Positions 1 to 7,208 of a DNA stretch of 64,000 nt are shown in pieces. The notes under the pieces are model-generated. The model saw only the letters and a program-made list of their open reading frames with translations. It was not told where the DNA came from and made no database searches. Location: assembly GCF_003640665.1 (NCBI RefSeq), contig NZ_QQXL01000004.1:176858-240857 (forward strand). The letters run 5' to 3'. The stretch comes from Galactobacter caseinivorans. Lineage in GTDB: Bacteria > Actinomycetota > Actinomycetes > Actinomycetales > Micrococcaceae. The position numbers were made by a program, and so were the translations under genes. Positions within the stretch are counted from its first letter, which is position 1. Each line of letters begins with the position of its first letter.

Positions 1-1
1 C

Positions 2-76
2 TCCATGAAGGCCTGCTACCTGCTCAACCCCCAAGACGAGCTTGCCGCCAAGGGCCCCGGGCCGCAACGGATCTGA
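2..76 (+). CDS. C-terminal end of an unidentified gene entering from the left edge
   Basis: An open plus-strand frame enters from the left edge and stops with TGA at 74-76; it ends in DELAAKGPGPQRI. About twelve of these final codons are repeated at 1483-1518, where they read ELAAKGPGPHRI and also end in a stop. The reading frame is therefore kept in both copies of the tandem duplication, which suggests it is the true end of a gene convergent with the ankyrin gene. Too little is visible to identify the product. Confidence 0.35.
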   Translation, partial: SMKACYLLNPQDELAAKGPGPQRI

Positions 77-1353
77 GGTCTGCGCGGGGAGAGTCGCCGC
101 GGATGCCTCAGCGGTGGAAGGTGGGCGCGGAGTTGGGTGCCGGGTTCGGGTTGAGGCGCACCCATTCCACGGCCAGGGCCATGAGGCGTTCGGGGGCGGG
201 TTCTGGCCCGGCCAGCCCGTGGCCGCCCTTCATGGCGGCGCGGAGGCCGGCGGCTTCCTCCAGTAAGGGGGCCGCAAGCGGCGTGTCCTGGCCTAGCTGG
301 TCCACGGTCCAGATCAGCATGGAGCTGAAGCCGCGATCCCAGTTGGCGCCGCCGTTGCGGAGGATTTCATCCGCCATCTTTCCGCTGGTGCGGATGATCT
401 CGCCCTGGACGGTCGTGGCCGCGCCGGAGGCGGGGACCAGCAGGTCCCAGAGCGCACCGTGCTGCGCGCCCGGGGTGCCGGCGGGCACCTGGATGGGGGA
501 GACGCCGTCGTGCCGTTGAAGCCGGGCAACCGGCGGCACATCAAAGAGGGAGTACAGCTCGTGAAGGCCGCGTTCTACCCGCGCCACCAGCTCGTTCGTC
601 TCCGGATCATAGCTGGCCCCCGTGGAGTGGAACTCGAACTCCGTGCCCAGCCGGAGCACGTGCTTGCGCATGCGATCAGTGGGGGTGACGCCGGCCGCCA
701 GGAGCTCCCGGGCAATCACCGCCGTGTGCTCCATATGGCCGGAGGAGGTGGTGGCCAGTGCCAACTCCAGCGCGTCCAGGTCGCGGTGATTCCTCGCGAA
801 CGGGTCGGCGCCCCGGCGCAACAACAGAGAGACGACGACGTCGCGCCAGCCCTGCGCCGCCAGGTGCAGCACGGTGTTGCCGGCGTTGTCCGTGGCGCCG
901 ATGTCCGCGCCGAGGTCCAGCAGCGACTCCGCCCCGCCCTTCCAGTCGAGGGCCCTGTGGTGCAGCGGCGTTTGGCCGTTTCTATCGCGGGCCTCCAGGT
1001 CGGCGCCCTGGGAGATCAGCCAGGTCGCAAGCTCCGGGGGGCACTCGGGGAAAAACAGTGCCGGCAGCTTGTCGTAGCCGCCCGTGGCGTTCAGCTCAAC
1101 CGTGTCAAACAGGGCGATGAGCTGATCCAGGGGTGCTTCCTTGAGCTGGGTGGCGAAGTCCTTGGGCAGGGTCTTGCGCTTGCGGGGCATGCTGAGTCCT
1201 CCGTGCTCTGGGAATTCTCACCCTAGTGGCCCGCCGCGGCGCGGGCCAGGGGGGTGGGCCAGGGGGTGGGTCGGGGCATCAGGCCAGCGACAGCGCGACG
1301 TCCAGCATCTCCACCGCAGCGCCCGGGGCCACCCGCACCAGGGCCATGGCGGC
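41..1353. repeat. Tandem duplication unit, left copy
   Basis: This segment matches 1483-2794. It carries the tail of the plus-strand gene, a whole ankyrin gene, its roughly 90-bp upstream region, and the last 75 bp of a TetR gene. Both outer parts are nearly identical between copies. The middle of the ankyrin gene is strongly diverged, and the right copy is 15 bp shorter there. Homology to the TetR gene ends abruptly at 1353/1354, where MFS-like coding sequence begins. Confidence 0.9.
108..1190 (-). CDS. Ankyrin-repeat protein with uncharacterised C-terminal domain, copy 1
   Basis: The product has 360 residues. Residues 1-50 form a conserved head. Residues about 54-170 hold three to four ankyrin repeats, recognisable by DRNGQTPLHH, LLDLGADIGATDNAGNT and LLLRRGADPFARN. 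Residues 213-360 form a distinct domain with the segment WDLLVPASGAATTVQGEIIR followed by ADEILRNGGANWD. Ankyrin repeats usually mediate protein binding; the C-terminal domain has no function I recognise. There is no signal peptide or membrane segment, so it is probably cytoplasmic. The paralogue at 1550-2617 shares the head and tail almost exactly but not the ankyrin core. Role unknown; an immunity or antitoxin-like binding role is speculation. Confidence 0.85.
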   Translation of the reverse strand: MPRKRKTLPKDFATQLKEAPLDQLIALFDTVELNATGGYDKLPALFFPECPPELATWLISQGADLEARDRNGQTPLHHRALDWKGGAESLLDLGADIGATDNAGNTVLHLAAQGWRDVVVSLLLRRGADPFARNHRDLDALELALATTSSGHMEHTAVIARELLAAGVTPTDRMRKHVLRLGTEFEFHSTGASYDPETNELVARVERGLHELYSLFDVPPVARLQRHDGVSPIQVPAGTPGAQHGALWDLLVPASGAATTVQGEIIRTSGKMADEILRNGGANWDRGFSSMLIWTVDQLGQDTPLAAPLLEEAAGLRAAMKGGHGLAGPEPAPERLMALAVEWVRLNPNPAPNSAPTFHR

Positions 1354-1464
1354 AATGACGCTGGCGACGAAGTAGAGCGAGGCAACCCATGCGTAGAACG
1401 GCCCGCCTCCGATCTCTGCCACCAGGTCCGGCAGCAGGCTGGAGGTCGCATGCTCCCCGAGGAC
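1279..1464 (-). pseudogene. Hybrid remnant: MFS transporter fragment joined in frame to TetR C-terminus
   Basis: A 61-codon open frame on the minus strand starts directly after a stop (1465-1467) and has no evident start codon. Its first 39 codons include LLPDLVAEIGGGPFYAW, typical of the first membrane segment and loop of a drug-efflux MFS protein. From codon 40 it reads MALVRVAPGAAVEMLDVALS, identical to the end of the TetR protein encoded at 2720-3292. The two parts meet at 1353/1354 in the same frame. It looks like the scar of a deletion between an MFS gene and an older TetR copy. Confidence 0.75.
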
Positions 1465-1482
1465 TCACTCTCCGTCGGTGAG

Positions 1483-2794
1483 CTTGCCGCTAAGGGCCCT
1501 GGGCCGCACCGGATTTGAGGTCTGCGCAGGGAGAGTTGCCGAGGATGCCTCAGCGGTGGAAGGTGGGCGCGGAGTTGGGCGCCGGGTTCGGGTTGAGGCG
1601 CACCCACTCCACGGCCAGGGCCATGAGGCGTTCGGGGGCGGGTTCTGGCCCGGCCAGCCCGTGGCCGCCCTTCATGGCGGCGCGGAGGCCTGCGGCTTCC
1701 TCCAGTAAGGGGGCCGCAAGCGGCGTGCCCTGGCCTAGCTGGTCCACGGTCCAGATCAGCATGGAGCTGAAGCCGCGATCCCAGTTGGCGCCGCCGTTGC
1801 GGAGGATTTCGTCCGCCATCTTTCCGCTGGTGCGGATGATCTCGCCCTGGACGGTCGTGGCCGCGCCGGAGGCGGGGACCAGCAGGTCCCAGAGCGCACC
1901 GTGCTGCGCGCCCGGGGTGCCGGCGGGCACCTGGATGGGGGAGGCGCCGTCGTGCCGTTGAAGCCGGGCAACCGGCGGCACATCGAAGAGGGAGTACAGC
2001 TGGCGCAACGCAGCATCAGTCTCCTCCAGAAACTCCGGGGCGAAGACGTCCCGGGCGGACTCAAACGTCTCGCCGAGCTGGTGCACCGTGGTGCGACTCG
2101 CCTTCGATACCTCGACGCCGGCCGCTAGGAATCGCTGGGCCACCTTGGCGGCGTCGCTCAGCGTTGAATTGGACGTGCTGAAGAGCGCGCTCTCCAACGG
2201 GTTCGATCCTCTGGCGTTTTGCACCTTCGGATCCGCCCCGCGATCCAGGAGCAGCGTGACCGCTGGCTCGTTGAGGCGAGTGGCGGCCGCGTGAAGCGGG
2301 GTGTTCCCGGCGTTGTCCGTGGCGCCGATGTCCGCGCCGAGGTCCAGCAGCGCCTCTGGGTGGCTGATCCACGCGGCGACCCAGTGGTGCAGCGGCGTTC
2401 TGCCGTTTCTATCGCGGGCTTCCAACTCGGCGCCCTGTGAGATCAGCCAGGTCGCAAGCTCCGGGGGGCACTCGGGGAAAAACAGTGCGGGCAACTTGGC
2501 GTAGCCGCCCGTGGCGTTCAGCTCAACCGTGTCAAACAGGGCGATGAGCTGATCCAGGGGTGCTTCCTTGAGCTGGGTGGCGAAGTCCTTGGGCAGGGTC
2601 TTGCGCTTGCGGGGCATGCTGAGTCCTCCGTGCTCTGGGAATTCTCACCCTAGCGGCCCGCCGCGGCGCGGGCCAGGGGGGTGGGCCAGGGGGCGGGCCA
2701 GGGGGGGTGGGCCGGGGCATCAGGCCAGCGACAGCGCGACGTCCAGCATCTCCACCGCAGCGCCCGGGGCCACCCGCACCAGGGCCATGGCGGC
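1483..2794. repeat. Tandem duplication unit, right copy
   Basis: This is the partner of the unit at 41-1353. It contains the C-terminal tail of a plus-strand gene (1483-1518), the second ankyrin gene, the shared upstream region, and the 3' end of the intact TetR gene. Because TetR is complete here, this end is probably the ancestral arrangement, and the left copy was truncated at its right edge. Confidence 0.9.
1550..2617 (-). CDS. Ankyrin-repeat protein with uncharacterised C-terminal domain, copy 2
   Basis: The product has 355 residues and is a paralogue of the protein at 108-1190. Residues 1-77 differ at only a few positions (for example D40 to A and D64 to E). Residues 208-355 differ at only about two positions. 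Between them the ankyrin core is largely different except for the island LLDLGADIGATDNAGNT. Repeats visible here include DRNGRTPLHH and LLDRGADPKVQN. The pattern is a mosaic rather than uniform drift, which suggests exchange of the binding core or strong diversifying selection. No known function. Confidence 0.85.
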   Translation of the reverse strand: MPRKRKTLPKDFATQLKEAPLDQLIALFDTVELNATGGYAKLPALFFPECPPELATWLISQGAELEARDRNGRTPLHHWVAAWISHPEALLDLGADIGATDNAGNTPLHAAATRLNEPAVTLLLDRGADPKVQNARGSNPLESALFSTSNSTLSDAAKVAQRFLAAGVEVSKASRTTVHQLGETFESARDVFAPEFLEETDAALRQLYSLFDVPPVARLQRHDGASPIQVPAGTPGAQHGALWDLLVPASGAATTVQGEIIRTSGKMADEILRNGGANWDRGFSSMLIWTVDQLGQGTPLAAPLLEEAAGLRAAMKGGHGLAGPEPAPERLMALAVEWVRLNPNPAPNSAPTFHR

Positions 2795-3292
2795 GAGCAT
2801 GAGGCCGGTGAGCTCTACGGAGAGGGCCTGGGCGGCGGGACCATTCAGCTGGGGGTGCGCGGCGGCAACCCCGCGCGTGATGGCGGCTCCGAGTTCTGCC
2901 CGGTACGCATCGATGCTGTGGCGCACGGCCTGGTCCTGGCCAAGAGAGCCCACGCTGGAGTTGAGCAGCAGGCAGCCGTTGCTGGCGAGGGCCGTGGCCG
3001 GCTCCGCCATGGCCTCGCGGACCCCGCGCAGATACGCGGCCAGCGCTCCTGGGGCCACCACTGGGGCCGTCAACGGAACCAACCGCGGGCGCACCACCTG
3101 GTCAAGATAACTCTGCACGGCGGCGTCGAACAGCCCGCGCTTGGACCCAAAGGAGTGGTACAGGCTGGAGCGGTTCAGGCCCGTGGCCGCCTCCAGTTCC
3201 GGGATGGAGGCCTCGGCAAAACCGCGCTCCCAGAACACCTGGCGGGCGGCCAGCACCGTCTCGGCCTCTGGGATGGTGCGGGTGCGGCCCAT
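2720..3292 (-). CDS. TetR/AcrR-family transcriptional regulator
   Basis: The 190-residue protein has an N-terminal helix-turn-helix at about residues 10-55 (FWERGFAEASIPELEAATGL then SSLYHSFGSKRGLF), the normal TetR DNA-binding signature. The remainder is an all-helical ligand domain. The start is the ATG at 3292, preceded on the minus strand by AGGAG. It is divergent from the DUF1304/oxidoreductase pair, and two repeated operator-like sequences lie in the shared intergenic region. Autoregulation and repression of the divergent genes are likely. The gene's last 75 bp are duplicated at 1279-1353. Confidence 0.9.
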   Translation of the reverse strand: MGRTRTIPEAETVLAARQVFWERGFAEASIPELEAATGLNRSSLYHSFGSKRGLFDAAVQSYLDQVVRPRLVPLTAPVVAPGALAAYLRGVREAMAEPATALASNGCLLLNSSVGSLGQDQAVRHSIDAYRAELGAAITRGVAAAHPQLNGPAAQALSVELTGLMLAAMALVRVAPGAAVEMLDVALSLA

Positions 3293-3370
3293 GGTGGTCT
3301 CCTGCTGGTGGTGAGGCTCGGCTTGTGCCGGCCTGTGCGTGATGCAAGCAACGCGGCCCTTGCTTTTATT

Positions 3371-3412
3371 GGACCGACCGTTACAGTATATTATGAACTG
3401 ATCGTTTCAGTA
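3371..3412. promoter_or_regulatory. Paired TetR-type operator over a divergent promoter
   Basis: Two direct repeats, GGACCGACCGTTACAGTA (3371-3388) and GAACTGATCGTTTCAGTA (3395-3412), agree at 14 of 18 positions and are spaced 24 bp apart. The second contains the perfect palindrome ACTGA-TCGTT-TCAGT (3397-3411). The AT-rich stretch between them (TATATTATG) would suit a -10 element. Their place between tetR and its divergent neighbour fits a TetR operator; that role is inferred. Confidence 0.65.
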
Positions 3413-3443
3413 AAGCCTCCTGCTCCACCTCAAAGGAAAACCC

Positions 3444-3854
3444 ATGTTGATCGCCGGATTCATCCTCGCCGCAGTCGCGGCCGCCCTGCACGTCTACATC
3501 TTCTGGATGGAGTCCGTGGCCTGGGAAGGCCCCGCCGCACGCAAGACCTTCGGGATTGGCACCGATGAGGAGGCGCGCCTGACCAAGCCCCTGGCGTTCA
3601 ACCAGGGCTTCTACAACCTCTTCCTCGCGATCATCACGCTGCTCGGTGTGGTGCTCGCCGCGACCGGCGGTGCCGATAGCGGCAGTGCCACCAGCGTCGC
3701 CGGACTCACGCTCATCTTCACCGGCGTGGCTTCCATGACCGCCGCAGCGCTGGTGCTGCTCCTCTCTTCCAAGGAGCACCGCGCCGCCGCCCTGAAGCAA
3801 GGAACCCTGCCGGCGCTTGCCCTGATCGCCACCGCGGTGGGCGTGCTGGCCTGA
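3444..3854 (+). CDS. DUF1304 family membrane protein
   Basis: The 136-residue protein has four predicted membrane segments: about residues 3-22, 53-72, 82-103 and 118-135. The short motif HVYIFWMESVAWE and the later FNQGFYNLFLA are characteristic of the DUF1304 family, small inner-membrane proteins of unknown function. AAAGGA stands six bases before the ATG. It is the first gene downstream of the TetR operators and probably co-transcribed with the oxidoreductase that follows. Confidence 0.85.
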   Translation: MLIAGFILAAVAAALHVYIFWMESVAWEGPAARKTFGIGTDEEARLTKPLAFNQGFYNLFLAIITLLGVVLAATGGADSGSATSVAGLTLIFTGVASMTAAALVLLLSSKEHRAAALKQGTLPALALIATAVGVLA

Positions 3855-3922
3855 GCCAGCGATCGCCCTCTTCACGACACACTTCACGACACAGCAACCC
3901 CCACAGAAAGTTGAGTTTCACC

Positions 3923-4900
3923 ATGCGCGCGCTTCGTCAGCACCAGTTCGGCGTCCCGGCCGAGGTCCTCGTGGTTGAGGACGTCCCCACCCCCACGGCT
4001 GGTCCCGGGCAGGCCCTGGTCCGCACCGTGCTGAGCCCGGTGCACAATCACGACATCTGGACGGTCACCGGCAACTACGGCTTCAAGCCGGAGATGCCCG
4101 CGGCCGCAGGCACAGAGGCGCTCGGCGTCATTGAGGCCCTGGGTGAGGGAGTGACCGGCCTTGAGGTGGGTCAGCGCGTCATCGCCGGCGGCGTCTTTGG
4201 CGTGTGGGCTGAGCTCTTTGTTGCGCCCGCAGCCACCCTGATTCCAGTCCCGGACGCCATCGAGGATGAGGCGGCGGCACAGCTGGTTTCCATGCCGTTC
4301 AGCGCGCTCTCCCTGGTAAATTTCCTTGGCGTCAAGGAGGGCGAGTGGCTCATCCAGAACGCCGCCAACGGCGCCGTGGGCCGCCTGGTGGCCCAGTTCG
4401 CCGCGGCTCGCGGCATCAACGTGGTGGGCCTGGTGCGCCGAGTCGATGGCGTGGCGGAGCTGGCCGAGCAGGGCATCAACCGCATCGTCGCCACCGACTC
4501 CGAGGGCTGGCAGGAGCAGGTGCAGCAGATCACGGGCGGGGCCCCCATCCCCGTGGCCGTTGACTCCGTGGGCGGCCAGGCCAGCGCCGATTTGCTTTCC
4601 GCGCTGGCGGAAAACGGCACCCTGGTGTCCTTTGGCGCTATGGGCTCGCCGGTCATGCAGATTCCCTCCGGCCCCGTGATCTTTAAGCAGGCCACCATTA
4701 AGGGCTTCTGGGGCAGCAAGGTGTCCCAGGACATGGCCCCGGAGGAGAAGGCCGCGCTGATGGGCGAGATCTTCCGCCGGGTCGCCGCTGGCGAGGTCAC
4801 GCTCCCCGTCTCCGGGACCTTTGGGCTGGAAGACGTCGCCTCCGCGATCGCCTCCAACTTCGAGGCGGGCCGCGTGGGCAAGGTGCTGCTGAAGCCCTGA
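3923..4900 (+). CDS. Zinc-independent MDR-family oxidoreductase (quinone reductase/enoyl reductase-like)
   Basis: About 325 residues. The N-terminal half is a GroES-like fold (GTEALGVIEALGEGVTGLEVGQRV) and the second half a Rossmann fold with NAANGAVGRLVAQFAAARG for NAD(P)H. The catalytic-zinc cysteine and histidine pattern of alcohol dehydrogenases is absent, so it belongs with the quinone-reductase/2-enoyl-reductase side of the superfamily. A TTG at 3911 would add four residues; the ATG at 3923 matches the usual start. It lies 68 bases after the DUF1304 gene. The natural substrate is unknown; redox or electrophile detoxification under TetR control is an inference. Confidence 0.85.
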   Translation: MRALRQHQFGVPAEVLVVEDVPTPTAGPGQALVRTVLSPVHNHDIWTVTGNYGFKPEMPAAAGTEALGVIEALGEGVTGLEVGQRVIAGGVFGVWAELFVAPAATLIPVPDAIEDEAAAQLVSMPFSALSLVNFLGVKEGEWLIQNAANGAVGRLVAQFAAARGINVVGLVRRVDGVAELAEQGINRIVATDSEGWQEQVQQITGGAPIPVAVDSVGGQASADLLSALAENGTLVSFGAMGSPVMQIPSGPVIFKQATIKGFWGSKVSQDMAPEEKAALMGEIFRRVAAGEVTLPVSGTFGLEDVASAIASNFEAGRVGKVLLKP

Positions 4901-4916
4901 CGCGGGGCACTGCTTG

Positions 4917-4958
4917 CGGCGGCGCCGGGTATGCGTACCCGGCGCCGCCGTTTCTTTT
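4917..4958 (+). terminator. Strong intrinsic terminator after the oxidoreductase
   Basis: A perfect 15-bp GC stem (4917-4931 with 4936-4950, loop TGCG) is followed at once by TTTCTTTT. It lies 17 bases after the oxidoreductase stop. It also overlaps an upstream in-frame ATG (4931) of the next gene, which argues for the later start of that gene. Confidence 0.92.
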
Positions 4959-4987
4959 GCCCGACGGCGAATGGCAGGCTTGGGCGC

Positions 4988-5659
4988 ATGAGCTCGCCTG
5001 ACGCGGCATCCGCCCCCACTGCCAAGGACCCCACTCTCAAAGACCCCCTCGCGGGGGCAACCCCGGAACATGCCGCTGTGGACATGGATCCGCTCACGGC
5101 CGTCGCCTGGCCCGTGCGCACCGAGCGTCTCAGCCTGCGCCGGGCCACCCTGGCTGACATGGACGCCATGTGGGAGTACCGCCGCCTGGATTCTGTGGGC
5201 GAGTGGCTGGGCTGGCATCCGGTGGACCGGGCAGACTGGGACGCCACCTTTCCCAGCAAGCTGGGGCCACAACTGGTGGTGGAGTTGGAGGGCAGGATCA
5301 TTGGCGATCTCATGATCCTCGTGGGCGATGCCTGGGGGCAACGTGAGGTGAAGGAGCAGGCCGCGGGCACGGAAGCGGAGCTTGGCTGGGTGTTCCACCC
5401 CGACTTTGGGGGGCGTGGATACGCCACCGAGGCCGTTCATGCCGCCATCGGCATTTCTTTTGAGCAGGTGGGGCTTCGCCGCGTCACCGCCGGGGCATTC
5501 TTCGCCAATGAGGCTTCCTGGCGACTCATGGAGCGCGTGGGCATGCGCCGCGAATCGGTCTCCATCAAGGAATCGCTGCACAGGGATCACGGGTGGATAG
5601 ATGGCATTCTTTACGCGCTCCTCAAGGACGAATGGGCCCAGCGGGGCGCCTCAAGCTGA
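4988..5659 (+). CDS. GNAT-family N-acetyltransferase (RimJ/RimL type)
   Basis: 223 residues from the ATG at 4988. After an Ala/Pro-rich head of about 40 residues comes the fold: TERLSLRRATLADMDAMW (strand 1), ELGWVFHPDFGGRGYATEA (acetyl-CoA loop, R/Q-x-x-G-x-G/A-like) and FANEASWRLMERVGMRRES (C-terminal helix). RimJ-type GNATs acetylate ribosomal-protein N-termini or small amines; the substrate here is unknown. An ATG at 4931 lies inside the preceding terminator loop and is unlikely to be used. Confidence 0.85.
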   Translation: MSSPDAASAPTAKDPTLKDPLAGATPEHAAVDMDPLTAVAWPVRTERLSLRRATLADMDAMWEYRRLDSVGEWLGWHPVDRADWDATFPSKLGPQLVVELEGRIIGDLMILVGDAWGQREVKEQAAGTEAELGWVFHPDFGGRGYATEAVHAAIGISFEQVGLRRVTAGAFFANEASWRLMERVGMRRESVSIKESLHRDHGWIDGILYALLKDEWAQRGASS

Positions 5660-5775
5660 GAATCCGCCCAGGATGTGGCCCCAAGACCCCCGTCTCGTTG
5701 CCATGGGCCGCCGCGACCCGCAAGGATAGAAGGCATCAAGATCGGACCGTCACCTCTGACGGCCTGGAAGGAACG

Positions 5776-5877
5776 ATGAACACCCCTGGCGACAGTCCGG
5801 ATGACAGTCCGTCCCCTCTGCCGTGTGCTGGTGCTGACGCGCCGGTCCTGAGTAGGGGGTGTAAAGCATGGAAGTAA
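5776..5877 (+). CDS. Putative Asp/Pro-rich leader peptide of the CNNM operon
   Basis: A 33-codon ORF starts at an ATG with a near-ideal ribosome site (GGAAGGA, five bases upstream). It reads MNTPGDSPDDSPSPLP, then continues and stops at 5875-5877, ten bases inside the first CNNM gene. Alternating aspartate and proline resembles the ribosome-destabilising segments of known magnesium-sensing leader peptides such as MgtL. Because the downstream genes are magnesium-transporter homologues, a cis-acting translation sensor is plausible but untested. A small hairpin (5747-5751 with 5758-5762) lies just upstream. Confidence 0.5.
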   Translation: MNTPGDSPDDSPSPLPCAGADAPVLSRGCKAWK

Positions 5878-7208
5878 TTTTTATCTTGGGGGCACTGCTC
5901 CTGATTCTCGGGTGTGCGCTCTTTGTCGCCGCCGAGTTCTCCCTCATCACGGTCAACCGCAATGAGGTCAAAGCCGCCATCGCCGCGGGGGATCGCAAGG
6001 CGGAGGGCGTGCTCAAGGGCATGAACACCCTGTCCACGCAGCTCTCCGGGGCGCAGTTGGGCATCACCCTCACCAACCTCGGCATCGGCTTCCTGGCAGA
6101 ACCGGCCATTGCGGCCCTGGTGGTGGGACCCCTGCAATCCGCCGGGCTCCCGGAGGCCGGCGCCCGCACCGTATCCGTCGCGATTGCGCTGGTCCTGGCG
6201 ACCGTTCTCACCATGGTCTTTGGTGAGCTGGTGCCCAAGAACCTCGCCATCGCCAGGCCCCTGGCCACGGCGCGGGCGGTGACCGGGTTCCAACGCGGGT
6301 TCAGCACCGTGACCAAACCACTCCTGCTCTTCTTTAACGGCACGGCGAACTGGATAGTGCGCCGCCTGGGAATAGAGCCAAAGGAGGAGTTGGCCTCCGC
6401 CCGCTCGGCGGAGGAGCTGGTGGCCCTGGCTGATCACTCGGCGCGCGAGGGCGTGTTGCCACAAGAGACGGCCCGCCTCCTGGAGCGCTCGGTGGCCTTT
6501 GGGCGCCGCAGGGCCCGCGATGCCATGACCCCGCGCCCACGCATGGACACCGTGCAACCCACCACAACCGTGACCGAGCTGCTGGTGCTGGCCGCGCGCA
6601 CCGGGCACTCGCGCTTCCCCATGGGGGCGCCCGGCGCCACCACCGTGGAAGGCGTGGTGCACGTACGCAAGGCGTTGGCGGTGCCTTTCCCGGAGCGCGG
6701 ATCCGTCACGGTGGAGTCCTTCGCGGAGCCCGCGACCCTGGCCCCGGACACTGCCGAGTTGGACGACCTGATGGACACGCTCCGGGCCGGTGGCTTGCAG
6801 ATGGCGATCATCATGGACGAGACCGGGGACGTGGCCGGCTTGCTCACGCTGGAGGACCTGGTGGAGGAGATTGTGGGCGAGGTGGTGGATGAACACGACC
6901 CGGAGGACCCCAATCTGCGCCTGCCGCACGGCGCCTGGCGCCTGGATGGTGCGCTGCGACCTGACGAGGCCACTGACCTGCTGGGGACCCGCGTGCCCGC
7001 CGCCCCTGAGTACGACACCCTGGCCGGGCTGGTGACCCTGCACCTGGGCCGCATTGGGCAGCCCGGGGATGAGGTGAGCGTGCAGACGCAGGAGGAGCAC
7101 GAGCTACCCGCCCGCACGCTCACGCTGCGAGTGCTGGACATGGACGGGGCGCGCATCGCGTCCCTGAAGGCCACCGTTTCCGATCCGAAGGATGAGGAGG
7201 AGCTCTGA
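5868..7208 (+). CDS. CNNM/CorC-HlyC family transporter with CBS pair
   Basis: 446 residues. The order is: a DUF21/CNNM membrane domain (about residues 1-190, with signature segments AAEFSLITVNR, GAQLGITLTNLGIGF and FGELVPKNLA); a CBS pair (about 205-340, including DAMTPRPRMDTV and GDVAGLLTLEDLVEEIVGEVVDEHD); and a C-terminal CorC_HlyC domain. CNNM proteins move magnesium, often out of the cell, with the CBS pair sensing Mg-ATP. GTAGGGGG stands upstream of the ATG. The stop overlaps the start of a second CNNM gene (TGATG), so the two are translationally coupled. Confidence 0.9.
   Translation: MEVIFILGALLLILGCALFVAAEFSLITVNRNEVKAAIAAGDRKAEGVLKGMNTLSTQLSGAQLGITLTNLGIGFLAEPAIAALVVGPLQSAGLPEAGARTVSVAIALVLATVLTMVFGELVPKNLAIARPLATARAVTGFQRGFSTVTKPLLLFFNGTANWIVRRLGIEPKEELASARSAEELVALADHSAREGVLPQETARLLERSVAFGRRRARDAMTPRPRMDTVQPTTTVTELLVLAARTGHSRFPMGAPGATTVEGVVHVRKALAVPFPERGSVTVESFAEPATLAPDTAELDDLMDTLRAGGLQMAIIMDETGDVAGLLTLEDLVEEIVGEVVDEHDPEDPNLRLPHGAWRLDGALRPDEATDLLGTRVPAAPEYDTLAGLVTLHLGRIGQPGDEVSVQTQEEHELPARTLTLRVLDMDGARIASLKATVSDPKDEEEL

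Noticed and set aside
4931-4987. N-terminal extension of the GNAT at 4988
   Set aside because: The earlier ATG lies in the loop of a strong terminator and the added residues are Arg-rich with no family match.
3884-5590. 568-codon minus-strand open frame
   Set aside because: It is antisense to the oxidoreductase and GNAT genes, which have clear family motifs. Long antisense frames are expected in high-GC DNA.
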